Assembly (NCBI GenBank): GCA_046330225.1 | Contig: JAXLTD010000011.1 | Coordinates: forward strand, 16,858-80,857 | Origin: CANJIV01 sp046330225 | GTDB taxonomy: Bacteria > Actinomycetota > Thermoleophilia > Solirubrobacterales > Solirubrobacteraceae | Direction: 5' to 3' | Length of the DNA stretch: 64,000 bases | Shown: piece after piece, positions 19,461 through 27,504 of the stretch | Position numbering within the stretch: position 1 is the stretch's first letter | Layout: each line of letters begins with the position of its first letter | The notes under the pieces: generated by a model | What the model saw: the letters and a program-made list of their open reading frames with translations, nothing else | Told to the model about the DNA's origin: nothing | The model's database searches: none | Made by a program: the position numbers and the translations under genes

Positions 19461-19530
19461 CGGCGTCCGCCCGGGCCGCACGCCGACCCAGATCACCGCG
19501 ATCGCCGCCGAGATCCTCGGCGGCTGAGCG
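19461..19530 (+). pseudogene. Duplicated remnant of the sucD 3' end
   Basis: Seventy bases match the last part of sucD plus its stop (18414-18483), with about 62 of 70 identical by hand count. The copied part still reads in frame as GVRPGRTPTQITAIAAEILGG followed by TGA. No start, upstream sucD sequence or phosphohistidine region accompanies it, so it is a relic and not a gene. It implies a past tandem duplication or a recombination event involving the region now holding the gene at 18574-19293. Confidence 0.75.
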
Positions 19531-19572
19531 GCTCCTGGGCGCGCCCCGCGCTGGCGTGAGAGGATCGCGGCC

Positions 19573-20481
19573 GTGCTCCGCCGCTGCGTGATCACCCTCG
19601 CCGCCGCCGTCGCGTTCGCCGGCGCCACTGTGGCGCCCGCAGCAGCCGCCGCCCCCGCCCCGGTCGCACCGGTCGCGAAGGTCGGCGGGATCTCGCTCCA
19701 GTACCGGGTCCTCGGAAGCGCCCGGCGCCCGCCGCTGCTGCTCATCAACGGCTCCGGCGCGACGATGGACACATGGGACCCGGCGCTGCTGGCTCGCCTC
19801 ACCGCCTTTCGGCGCGTCATCGTCTACGACCCGCGCGGCCTCGGGGGCTCCACCGACGTCCCCGGGAATCGCGAGACCGTCGCGCAGTCCGCCGACGACG
19901 CCGCCCGCCTCCTCGGCGCGCTGCACCTCCGGCAGGCCGACGTGCTCGGCTGGTCCTACGGCGCGTTCGCCGCCCAGGAGCTGGCGCTGCGCCACCCCGG
20001 CCGGGTCCGGCGCCTCGTGCTCGTCTCGGCCGACTGGGGCGGGCCGACCGCCGTGCAGCCCACGCCGGCCAACCGCGCGCTGGACGAGCGGGCAACGCTG
20101 AACCAGGCGTCGCTGGACGAGATCAGCTCGCTGCTCTTCCCGCCCGCGGCGCTCCCGCTGGCCCAGGCCTGGTTCGCCCGGCTCGGCGCCCAGCCCGGCG
20201 GCTGCTGCGAAGCGTCGACGCCGGCGGCGCTCCAGCAGGTCGTCGCTGCGCAGCGCCGGTGGTACCGCGGGCCCGGGACCCGCGCCCGGGCGGGGCGCAT
20301 CGCCGCCCGCACGCTGGTCGTCGCCGGGGGCCTGGACGTCGACATTCCGGCGGTCAACGACCGCCGCCTGGCCCGGGCGATTCCCGGGGCGCGCCTCAAG
20401 GTGTACGCGGACGCGGGGCACGCCGTGATCATTCAGCACGAGGCGTCCGTCGCGGCCCTCGTGCGCGCCCACCTCGGCTGA
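19573..20481 (+). CDS. Secreted alpha/beta hydrolase
   Basis: A 302-residue alpha/beta hydrolase with an N-terminal signal peptide (LRRCVITLAAAVAFAGATVAPAAAAA). The fold signatures are LLINGSGATMDTW, YDPRGLGGST, the nucleophile elbow VLGWSYGAFAAQ, an acid region in VVAGGLDVDIP and the histidine in DAGHAVIIQ. These match the peptidase S33/haloperoxidase-like group, but the substrate is unknown. GTG is used as start. It lies 43 bp downstream of the sucD-tail remnant and upstream of the aminotransferase on the same strand. Confidence 0.85.
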   Translation: MLRRCVITLAAAVAFAGATVAPAAAAAPAPVAPVAKVGGISLQYRVLGSARRPPLLLINGSGATMDTWDPALLARLTAFRRVIVYDPRGLGGSTDVPGNRETVAQSADDAARLLGALHLRQADVLGWSYGAFAAQELALRHPGRVRRLVLVSADWGGPTAVQPTPANRALDERATLNQASLDEISSLLFPPAALPLAQAWFARLGAQPGGCCEASTPAALQQVVAAQRRWYRGPGTRARAGRIAARTLVVAGGLDVDIPAVNDRRLARAIPGARLKVYADAGHAVIIQHEASVAALVRAHLG

Positions 20482-20536
20482 GCCGCGCGCCGGGCGCTGA
20501 ACGCCGCCGGCGCCGCGCGTCTGGCACACTCGGAGC

Positions 20537-21634
20537 ATGGCCGATCCCGCCCCCATCTCCTTCGCCCGCGGCGCCCCGTCGTACGACATCGTCGACGTGG
20601 AGGGCTTGCGCGAGGCGACCCGCCGCGCCGCCGAGGGCAAGCTGGCGTGGGCGACCCCCTACGGCGGCGCCGCCGGCTTTCCCCCGCTGCGGGAATGGCT
20701 CGCCGCCAAGCACGGGGTCGACCCGGCCCGCGTGCTCGTGACGAACGGCTCGATGCAGGCCGACGCCTTCCTCTTCGACGAACTGGCCGGCCCGGGCGTC
20801 GACGTCGTGGTCGAGCGACCGACCTACGACCGCACGCTGCTCGGTCTGCGGGAGCGCGGCGCGACGCTGCACGCGATCGGCCTCGAGGACGACGGGCTGG
20901 ACGTCGCCGAACTGCAGGCCCGGCTCGACGGCGGCCTGGAGCCGGCGTTCGCGCACATCCTCCCCACGTTCCACAACCCCGCCGGCTGCACGCTGTCGCT
21001 GGCCAAGCGCCGCGAGCTCGTCGGGCTCGCCGACGCCCGCGGGTTCCTGATCTTCGAGGACGACCCCTACATCGACATCCGCTTCTCCGGCGAGCCGCTC
21101 CCGCGCATGCTCGATCTGGACGAGACGGGCGTCGTCATCTACGCCTCCTCGTTCTCCAAGACGGTCTGCCCCGGGATCCGCGTCGGCTACCTGATCGCCC
21201 CGGACGAGGACCTCGCCACGCGCCTGGCCGCCCGCGCAATGAACACCTACATCTCCCCGGGGATGCTCGCCCAGGCCGTCGTGCACGAGTTCTGCGCCTC
21301 GGGCGAGATCGACCGGTCGATCGCCACAGTCAAGTCGGCGCTGGGCGAGCGCGTCGACGTCCTGTCGGCGGCGCTGCGCTCCCAGCTTCCGGAGGCGTCG
21401 TTCGTCCAGCCCGAAGGCGGCTACTTCCTCTGGATCGAGCTGCCCGAAGGGACCGACAGCCGCACGGTGGCGGCGGCGGCCAAGGACCGCGGGGTCATCG
21501 TCACCGCCGGCACCGAGTTCATCGTCGACGGGGGCGAGCGAGCGCTGCGGATCGCCTACTCCGGGGTGGACGCCGGCGAGATCGACGAGGGCGTCCGGCG
21601 CCTCGCCGACGCCTGGCGCTCGACTCAGGCGTAG
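20537..21634 (+). CDS. PLP-dependent aminotransferase, class I/II
   Basis: A 365-residue fold-type I aminotransferase. PLP contacts include FEDDPYIDIRF (the Asp/Tyr pair) and the Schiff-base lysine in YASSFSKTVCPGIRVGYL. The ending LRIAYSGVDAGEIDEGVRRL holds the substrate carboxylate-binding arginine. It resembles LysN/2-aminoadipate aminotransferases and the catalytic half of MocR regulators, but has no N-terminal GntR helix-turn-helix. The amino-acid substrate is not determined. Its 3' end faces the second REP-like dimer. Confidence 0.9.
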   Translation: MADPAPISFARGAPSYDIVDVEGLREATRRAAEGKLAWATPYGGAAGFPPLREWLAAKHGVDPARVLVTNGSMQADAFLFDELAGPGVDVVVERPTYDRTLLGLRERGATLHAIGLEDDGLDVAELQARLDGGLEPAFAHILPTFHNPAGCTLSLAKRRELVGLADARGFLIFEDDPYIDIRFSGEPLPRMLDLDETGVVIYASSFSKTVCPGIRVGYLIAPDEDLATRLAARAMNTYISPGMLAQAVVHEFCASGEIDRSIATVKSALGERVDVLSAALRSQLPEASFVQPEGGYFLWIELPEGTDSRTVAAAAKDRGVIVTAGTEFIVDGGERALRIAYSGVDAGEIDEGVRRLADAWRSTQA

Positions 21635-21700
21635 GTCCGGCCGGACGCGGCCAGCTGCCGACCGGCGGGTTCCGGCCCGATTGCGCGCGCCGCGGGGCTC

Positions 21701-21820
21701 GTTCCTGCGCGCGTCAGCCACCGAATCAGTGGTTCAGCCGCACGAGTTCACCAGGCCGCCCCCCGAACCGGCAACCTGCGCGCGTCAGCCACCGAATCGG
21801 TGGTTCAGGCGCGCAAGAAC
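21701..21820. repeat. Second REP-like palindromic dimer (dimer B)
   Basis: Two related units begin at 21701 and 21773, again 72 nt apart. The cores are CCACCGAATCAGTGG (one mismatch in the arm) and CCACCGAATCGGTGG, each followed by TTCAG. The unit resembles dimer A at 4032-4152, and the right edge GCGCAAGAACGCC is the inverse complement of the left edge of dimer A. The dimer lies between the convergent aminotransferase and DtxR-family genes, the same setting as dimer A. Confidence 0.82.
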
Positions 21821-21835
21821 GCCCGCGCGAGCCGC

Positions 21836-22549
21836 CTACCGCCCGTACCGCTCCTTGGCCAGCACGAGCTGCTCGGGCAGCGCGATCCGCGGCGGGGGCG
21901 ACGGGTCGGCGACGACCGAGACCGTCTCGGCCACGCTCGACGTGACCTCGCAGCGCCGGTCGCCTGCCTCGACGACAACCTCGCCGTCCGTGCGCTCGGC
22001 CAGGCGGCCCTCGAGGCCGGGCTCCAGCCCCGAGGCCTTGAGGTAGTGCAGGAGATCCTCGGCCTCGTTCTCGAACCGCAGGATCGTCACGTCGGCGCCG
22101 ACCTCGACGTCGGCGAGCGGCACGCCGTCGGCGCGGGCGCCGACCTGGATGGGGTGGCCGTGCGGGCACGTCTTCGCATCGCCGACGGCGGCGCGGACGT
22201 AGGCCTCGAACCGCGGGGACATCGCGTGCTCGAGGCTCTCGGCCTCCTCGTGGACGTCGTCCCACGGGACACCCACGACGTCGGTGAGGAAGCGCTCGAT
22301 CAGCCGGTGGCGGCTGACGATCATCTCGGCGTGCTCCTGCCCGCTCTCGGTGAACGAGATGGCCTTGTCGTCCCCCCGCGTGATGTAGCCGTCGCGCTCG
22401 AGGCGCCCGATCATCTCGTGGACGGTGGGCGCCGAGAGCTGCATCGCCCGGGCAACGTTCGCCGCGGTCATCGGCAGCCCCGCCTCGTAAAGCCAGAAGA
22501 TCGTCTGGAGGTACTCCTCCTCGGCGGCGGTGGCGTGGTCGGCCGACAT
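21836..22549 (-). CDS. DtxR/MntR-family metal-dependent transcriptional regulator
   Basis: A 237-residue iron/manganese-responsive repressor. The winged helix lies in EEYLQTIFWLYEAGLPMTAANVARAMQLSAPTVHEMIGRLERDGYI. The metal-binding dimerisation domain includes HAEMIVSRHRLIERFLTDVVGV and EEAESLEHAMSPRF, with the Glu/His ligands of the family. The C-terminal part (HGHPIQ onward) looks like the FeoA/SH3-like third domain. The ATG at 22549 is preferred over an in-frame TTG 39 bp upstream, because the latter would collide with the divergent SDR gene start at 22588. Target genes are unknown. Confidence 0.9.
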   Translation of the reverse strand: MSADHATAAEEEYLQTIFWLYEAGLPMTAANVARAMQLSAPTVHEMIGRLERDGYITRGDDKAISFTESGQEHAEMIVSRHRLIERFLTDVVGVPWDDVHEEAESLEHAMSPRFEAYVRAAVGDAKTCPHGHPIQVGARADGVPLADVEVGADVTILRFENEAEDLLHYLKASGLEPGLEGRLAERTDGEVVVEAGDRRCEVTSSVAETVSVVADPSPPPRIALPEQLVLAKERYGR

Positions 22550-22587
22550 GCGGGAGCAATGTAGCGCGCACGCACTACGATCGGGCA

Positions 22588-23388
22588 ATGGAGATCGGCC
22601 CCGGCACGCGCGCGCTCGTCACCGGCGCTTCCCGGGGGATCGGGCGGGCGACGGCCGAGGCGCTCGCCGCCCGCGGCGCGCGGGTGGCGCTCCAGGCCCG
22701 CACCCTGGCCGACCTCGAGGCGCTGGCCGCAGCCCTTCCCGGTGAGGGCCACGCCTCGGTCGCGGGCGACGTCGGGGACGCGGGCGAGGCCGCGCGGTGC
22801 GTCGAGGCGGCGATCGCCGCGCTCGGCGGGCTGGACCTGGTGGTCAGCAACGCCGGCGTCGCGCACTACAAGCCGGTTCGCCTGCAGCCGCTCGACGAGA
22901 TCGAGGAGATGACGCGGGTGAACTGGCTCGGCACGGTGCACGTCGTGCGCGCGGCGCTCCCGCATCTGCTCGGACGGGCGAACGGCCACATCGTGATCGT
23001 CTCGTCGGGGTCGGCGCTGCGGTCGATGCCGTCGGGCGCGGCCTACGCCGCCACGAAGGCGGCCCAGCAGGCCTTCGGCGAGGCGCTGCGCCACGAGCTG
23101 AGCGGCTCGGGCGTCGACGTCACGGTCGTCTTCCCGGGACAGATCGCGACCGGCCTGCACGATCACGAGCGGGCGACGATGCCCGACTTCTACCTGCCGG
23201 AAGACCAGGCGGCGAGCGCCGCGGGCCTGGCCGACGTGATCGTCGCCGGCATCGAGGCGGGTGCCCGCGGCGTCTACTACCCGCGCAACGTCCGGCTGCT
23301 CCGTGCCGCCAACGGCGTCTCGCCCCAAGGCGCCGACCGCCTGCTCCGCGCGCTGCGCGGCCCCTCGATCGCGCCGCGCACGGACTAG
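22588..23388 (+). CDS. Short-chain dehydrogenase/reductase
   Basis: A 266-residue NAD(P)-dependent oxidoreductase. The cofactor motif TGASRGIGRATAE near residue 12, the NNAG-equivalent VVSNAGVAHY, the catalytic serine in VIVSSGSALRSMP and YAATKAAQQ (Tyr-x-x-x-Lys) form a complete classical SDR active site. The basic residue after beta2 (LQARTLADLEAL) suggests NADP preference. It diverges from the DtxR gene by 38 bp and converges on the LysR gene. Substrate unknown. Confidence 0.92.
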   Translation: MEIGPGTRALVTGASRGIGRATAEALAARGARVALQARTLADLEALAAALPGEGHASVAGDVGDAGEAARCVEAAIAALGGLDLVVSNAGVAHYKPVRLQPLDEIEEMTRVNWLGTVHVVRAALPHLLGRANGHIVIVSSGSALRSMPSGAAYAATKAAQQAFGEALRHELSGSGVDVTVVFPGQIATGLHDHERATMPDFYLPEDQAASAAGLADVIVAGIEAGARGVYYPRNVRLLRAANGVSPQGADRLLRALRGPSIAPRTD

Positions 23389-23395
23389 CTTCAGC

Positions 23396-24316
23396 TCAGG
23401 CCGGCGGCTCGGACAGGCGCCGCCCGATCTGCGCGATCTGGCGCTCGGCGAGGTCGAGCAGCTCGCGGGTCGCCCGCGACGGACGGGCGCCGCGCCGCGT
23501 GACGATCGCGAAGGTGTCGTAGAGCGGCTCGGCCAGCGGGCGCAGGTGCAGGCGCCGCGGAAAGCGCCGGGTCACCGTGATCCAGCGCGCGACCACCGTG
23601 TCGCCGAGCCCGTCGGCTGCGAGCTGGAGCGCGACGCCGACGTCCTCGACCTCGATGTCGGGCTCGGCCGACACGCCGGCGCGCTGGGCGCGCACGAAGA
23701 GCTGGCGGCGGGTGGGGTCGTCGGTGCCGTAGCGGGCGTCGTAGAGGATCAGCGGGCCGGCGAATAGCCGCTCAGTGGTGATGGGCGAGCGCAGCCGCGC
23801 GGGGTCGGCGCTCGCCACGACGACCTCGTCGCGCAGCACCGGCCGCACGTCGAGCCCGCGGTCGTCGACCGGCAGGACGATGATCCCCGCCTCGAGCTCG
23901 CCGTTGCGCACGGCGTCCGCGACCTCGGAGCTGTTCTGCCCGACCATCCGCACCTTCACCCGCGGATGGCGCACCCGGAAGGAGTTCACGATGCCGCCCA
24001 TGAGGTAGTACGGCGCGCTGCCGAACGTGCCGAGCGCCGCGGTGCCGCCGCGCAGCTCGGTGACCTCGGCAACCGCCTCCCGCGCCTGCTCGGCCTCGGC
24101 CATCACCCGCTCGGCGGCCGGCCGGAGGGCCGTGCCGGCTTCCGTGAGCACCAGCCGGCGGCCGGCGCGCACGAAGAGCGGCGAGCCGAGCTCGTCTTCG
24201 AGGCGGCGAACCTGCTCCGAAAGCGACGGCTGGGCGAGGTGGAGTGCATCGGCCGCCGCGCTGAACGACCCATGCTCGATGGCCGCCAGGAAGTAGGTGA
24301 GCTGCTGAAGTGTCAT
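23396..24316 (-). CDS. LysR-family transcriptional regulator
   Basis: A 306-residue regulator beginning MTLQQLTYFLAAIEHGSFSAAADALHLAQPSLSEQVRRLEDELG, the canonical LysR winged helix. A periplasmic-binding-like effector domain follows (about residues 90-295), with RVRHPRVKVRMVGQNSSEV as its first strand-helix unit. It is divergent from a 43-residue membrane peptide gene and the EamA exporter at 24516. LysR proteins often control the divergently transcribed neighbour, so the exporter is a plausible target. Confidence 0.92.
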   Translation of the reverse strand: MTLQQLTYFLAAIEHGSFSAAADALHLAQPSLSEQVRRLEDELGSPLFVRAGRRLVLTEAGTALRPAAERVMAEAEQAREAVAEVTELRGGTAALGTFGSAPYYLMGGIVNSFRVRHPRVKVRMVGQNSSEVADAVRNGELEAGIIVLPVDDRGLDVRPVLRDEVVVASADPARLRSPITTERLFAGPLILYDARYGTDDPTRRQLFVRAQRAGVSAEPDIEVEDVGVALQLAADGLGDTVVARWITVTRRFPRRLHLRPLAEPLYDTFAIVTRRGARPSRATRELLDLAERQIAQIGRRLSEPPA

Positions 24317-24387
24317 AGCTAGAACCTTCTGACCCTCAAGTCAATCAAGGCTACAACTCTTGTAGGACAGGGCCTACCGTGTCGGTC

Positions 24388-24519
24388 ATGCTCCTGCTCG
24401 CCATCCTTGCCCTCGCCCTGTTCGCCGCCCTTGGCTTCGGCCTCGCCTCGCTGCGCCTCGGCACCGAGCAGCGCCCCGGCTTCAACGGCCGGCCGGTCCG
24501 CGACCGCTGGACGCTGTGA
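24388..24519 (+). CDS. 43-residue single-pass membrane peptide upstream of EamA exporter
   Basis: A small reading frame of 43 residues: a hydrophobic helix (MLLLAILALALFAALGFGLA) followed by a polar tail ending GFNGRPVRDRWTL. Its stop overlaps the GTG start of the EamA transporter by four bases (GTGA), so translation of the two is likely coupled. An in-frame GTG nine bases earlier is an alternative start. It could be an accessory subunit or only a coupling leader. Composition and the overlap support it being translated; there is no family I recognise. Confidence 0.5.
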   Translation: MLLLAILALALFAALGFGLASLRLGTEQRPGFNGRPVRDRWTL

Positions 24520-25445
24520 ACCGGTTCGCCCTCGCAGCTGGCTCGCCGCGGCGGGCCGGCACGCTGCTGTGCCTGCTTGCCGCGGTTGGCTTTGGCGCCA
24601 TGGCCGTCCTGGCGAAGCTGGCCTATGACGCCGGCGCGTCCGTCTCGACGGTCCTCGCCGTGCGCTTCGCCCTGGCCGCGACGGTGCTGTGGATCCTCGT
24701 GGCCCAGCCGTGGCGCCGCGGCGTGCGCGCCCGCCTTCCCCGCCGCCGGGCGATGCTCGCCGGCCTCGCGCTCGGCGCCGTCCTCTACGCCGCGGAGTCC
24801 GGCCTCTTCTTCGCCTCGCTGACCCGCATGGACGCGTCGCTGGCCGAACTGGCGCTCTTCACCTACCCCGCCTTCGTGCTCGTCGGCGCGCTCGTCGTGG
24901 GCCGCGAGCAGCCGAGCCGGCGCCGGGGCCTGGCGATGGCGCTCGCCCTCGCCGGCGTCGCGCTCGTGCTCGTAAGCGGCGGAGCCCAGCACGTCGACGG
25001 CATCGGCGCACTCATGGCGATCGGCGCGGCCACCGGCTACGCCGGCTACGTGCTGCTCGCCGACACGCTCCGGGGGGAGCTGCGCCCGCTCGCCCTGGCC
25101 GCGCTCGTCTGCACGGGGGCCTGCCTCTCGTTCACCGTCGGCGGCACGGCGACGGGCGGCCTCTCGTTCGCCTTCGCCGCCCATGCGTGGTGGCTGCTGG
25201 CCGGGATCGCCCTCGTTTCCACCGTCGTGCCGCTCGCCGCGTTCCTCGCCGGCGCCAACCGGATCGGGCCGTCGAACGCCGCGATCGTCTCGACCGTCGA
25301 GCCGGTCGTCACCCTCGGCCTGGCCTTCGCCCTGCTCGGCGACCGGCTGGCCCCGATCCAGCTCGCAGGCGGCGCCCTCGTCCTCGCCGCAGTGCTCGTG
25401 CTCCAGGTCCGCCTGCGCCCGCGGCCCGAGGCCGCCGCCATCTGA
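24516..25445 (+). CDS. EamA/DMT-superfamily metabolite exporter
   Basis: A 309-residue inner-membrane transporter with ten predicted helices arranged as two EamA repeats. The first repeat runs from LCLLAAVGFGAMAVLAKLAYDAG to VGREQPSRRRGLAMALALAGVALVLVSGG. The second begins IGALMAIGAATGYAGYVLLADTL and ends IGPSNAAIVSTVEPVVTLGLAFALLGDRL, the characteristic second-repeat signature. These proteins export amino acids, nucleotides or other metabolites. It is coupled to the 43-residue peptide gene and divergent from a LysR regulator. Confidence 0.93.
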   Translation: MNRFALAAGSPRRAGTLLCLLAAVGFGAMAVLAKLAYDAGASVSTVLAVRFALAATVLWILVAQPWRRGVRARLPRRRAMLAGLALGAVLYAAESGLFFASLTRMDASLAELALFTYPAFVLVGALVVGREQPSRRRGLAMALALAGVALVLVSGGAQHVDGIGALMAIGAATGYAGYVLLADTLRGELRPLALAALVCTGACLSFTVGGTATGGLSFAFAAHAWWLLAGIALVSTVVPLAAFLAGANRIGPSNAAIVSTVEPVVTLGLAFALLGDRLAPIQLAGGALVLAAVLVLQVRLRPRPEAAAI

Positions 25446-25500
25446 ACCGGCCCGGCGCCGCGGATACCATCCCGGCATCGCCCTCCCGCTCGCTCCGCCC

Positions 25501-26418
25501 TTGCAGCCGCAGCTCGCCCGCTCTCGCGGCGCGCTGCCCGAGGGCGACACCTGGTCCTACGAGCCGAAGTACGACGGGTTCCGGGCGATCGCGTTCGTCG
25601 ACGGCGCGGACGTCGAGATTCAATCCCGCAGCGGCAAGCCGCTGGCCCGGTACTTCCCGGAGCTGGAGTTCCCGCCGGGCCGCTACGTCCTGGACGGGGA
25701 GATCGTCGTGGCGGCGCAGGACGGGAGCGAGGACTTCGACGCGATCTCCCAGCGCATCCACCCGGCCGCCTCGCGGATCGCGCGGCTGGCCGAGGAGACG
25801 CCCGCCGCCTACGTCGCGTTCGACCTGCTCGCCGAGGGCGACGAGGTCCTGCTGGACCGCCCCTTCGCCGAGCGCCGGGCCGCGCTCGAGCGCCTCGTGA
25901 CGCCCCCGGTCCGGCTGGCGCCGTCGGTGCGCAGCGCCGAGGAGGCGCGGCCGTGGCTGCGCGAGGCCGAGGGCGTGATCGCCAAGGAGCTCGACGCGCC
26001 CTACCGCCCGGGGCAGCGTGCCGGCATGGCGAAGATCAAGCGCGTGCGCACGCTCGACGCCGTGGCGGTCGGCTGGCGCCCCGGCAAGGAGGAAGGCACG
26101 CTGGGCTCGCTGATCCTCGCCCTCTACGACGACGCGGGCGGGCTGCGGGTCGTCGGGCACTGCTCGGGCTTCAAGGCCAAGGAGAAGGCCGAGCTCCCGG
26201 CGCGTCTGGCCGAGTTCGAGACGGGCGAGCGCGGCAGCGCCGATCCAAGCCGCTGGAAGTCAGACAAGGAGCTCGAGTGGATCGCCCTGCGGCCCGAGCT
26301 CGTGGTCGAGGTGAGCTACGACCACTCCTCCAATGGGCGCATCCGCCACGGCACGAAGCTCCTGCGCTGGCGCGAGGACAAGGCGCCCGCCGACTGCCGC
26401 CTGGCCGACCTGGACTAG
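25501..26418 (+). CDS. ATP-dependent DNA ligase (LigC/LigD-like)
   Basis: Seals DNA nicks using ATP. The adenylation motif is YEPKYDGFRA (catalytic Lys23 from this start), with LDGEIV, FDLLAEGDEVLLDRPF, EGVIAKELDAPYRPGQR and KIKRVRTLDAVAVGW completing the nucleotidyltransferase domain. A C-terminal OB domain follows (GSLILALYDDAGGLRVVGHCSGF to RHGTKLLRWREDKAP). At about 305 residues it is a stand-alone LigC type. The start is uncertain: TTG at 25501 is the nearest standard codon, but the usual proline-rich N-terminus (LPLAPPLQPQLA) begins 24 nt earlier at an ATC (25477). Confidence 0.88.
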   Translation: MQPQLARSRGALPEGDTWSYEPKYDGFRAIAFVDGADVEIQSRSGKPLARYFPELEFPPGRYVLDGEIVVAAQDGSEDFDAISQRIHPAASRIARLAEETPAAYVAFDLLAEGDEVLLDRPFAERRAALERLVTPPVRLAPSVRSAEEARPWLREAEGVIAKELDAPYRPGQRAGMAKIKRVRTLDAVAVGWRPGKEEGTLGSLILALYDDAGGLRVVGHCSGFKAKEKAELPARLAEFETGERGSADPSRWKSDKELEWIALRPELVVEVSYDHSSNGRIRHGTKLLRWREDKAPADCRLADLD

Positions 26419-26508
26419 GCGCCCGCCGCGCGGGGGGCGCTGCCCCGCTGGCTCGCCCGCCGGCGGCGCCGGAGCTGCCGGCGCCCCCGCAGCTGGCAGG
26501 ATGGCGCG

Positions 26509-27504
26509 GTGCTCCCGGACCGCGACCCGCGACCGATTCTCGTCGCCCCCGACAAGTTCAAGGGGACGTTCACGGCCGCCGAGGTCGCCGCGGCGGTGGC
26601 CGCCGGGCTCGAGGCCGGCGGGCGGGCTGCCGAGGCCCTGCCGGTCGCCGACGGCGGGGACGGCACGGCGGCGGCGCTGCTCGCGGCGCTCGGCGGCGAG
26701 GCCGTCGCGGTCGCCGCCACCGACGCGCTGGGACGCGAGGCCGAGGCGGCGATCGCGCTGCTGGCCGACGGCAGGACGGCGGTCGTCGAGGTCGCGTCGG
26801 CCAGCGGGCTGCATCGGATCGCCCCGGACGAGCGCGACGCCGAGGCCGCCACGAGCGCGGGCACTGGCGAGCTGCTCGCGGCCGCCGTGGCGGCCGGGGC
26901 CACGCGCATCCTCGTCGCCGCCGGCGGCAGCGCGACCACCGACGGCGGCGCCGGCGCCATCGCCGCGCTGCAGGCGGCCGGCGGGCCGGGCGCCGCCGAA
27001 CTCGTCGTGCTCAGCGACGTGCGCACTCCGTTCGAGCGGGCGGCCGCGGTCTTCGGCCCGCAGAAGGGCGCCGACGGCGACGCCGTCGCCCGCCTCGGCC
27101 GGCGCCTGGCCGCCCAGGCGCGCCGCCTGCCGCGCGACCCGCGCGGGATCCCGATGACCGGGGCAGCGGGGGGGCTGGCCGGCGGCCTCTGGGCCGCCTT
27201 CGGGGCGACGCTCGCGCCGGGCGCGCCGTTCGTGCTGGACGCGCTCGGGTTCGACGCCCGGATGCGGGCCGCCCACGCGGTGATCACCGGGGAGGGGCGG
27301 CTGGACGAGTCCTCCCTGGAGGGCAAGGCGCTCGCGGAGGTCGCCACGCGCTGCCGGCAGGCCGGCGTGCCCTGCCACGCGGTCGTCGGGCAGGACGGGC
27401 TCGACGCCTTCGGCCACCGGCTCCTGGACCTCCAGCACGTCCTCGAGGCCCAGACGCTGCGCCGCGCGCGCGCCGCGGGCGCAAAGCTCGCCGAGCGGAT
27501 CTAG
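26509..27504 (+). CDS. glxK: Glycerate kinase
   Basis: Phosphorylates D-glycerate, here a 331-residue member of the GarK/GlxK family. The N-terminal ILVAPDKFKGTFTAAEVA and the ADGGDGTAAALL loop are family signatures; TSAGTGELLAAA, AAGGSATTDGGAG and VITGEGRLDESSLEGKAL complete the active-site region. The product is 2-phosphoglycerate in most members of this class. GTG is the start. A link to the glucosyl-3-phosphoglycerate genes at 32.8-34.6 kb is possible, since these also act on glycerate phosphates, but they are not in one operon. Confidence 0.93.
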   Translation: MLPDRDPRPILVAPDKFKGTFTAAEVAAAVAAGLEAGGRAAEALPVADGGDGTAAALLAALGGEAVAVAATDALGREAEAAIALLADGRTAVVEVASASGLHRIAPDERDAEAATSAGTGELLAAAVAAGATRILVAAGGSATTDGGAGAIAALQAAGGPGAAELVVLSDVRTPFERAAAVFGPQKGADGDAVARLGRRLAAQARRLPRDPRGIPMTGAAGGLAGGLWAAFGATLAPGAPFVLDALGFDARMRAAHAVITGEGRLDESSLEGKALAEVATRCRQAGVPCHAVVGQDGLDAFGHRLLDLQHVLEAQTLRRARAAGAKLAERI

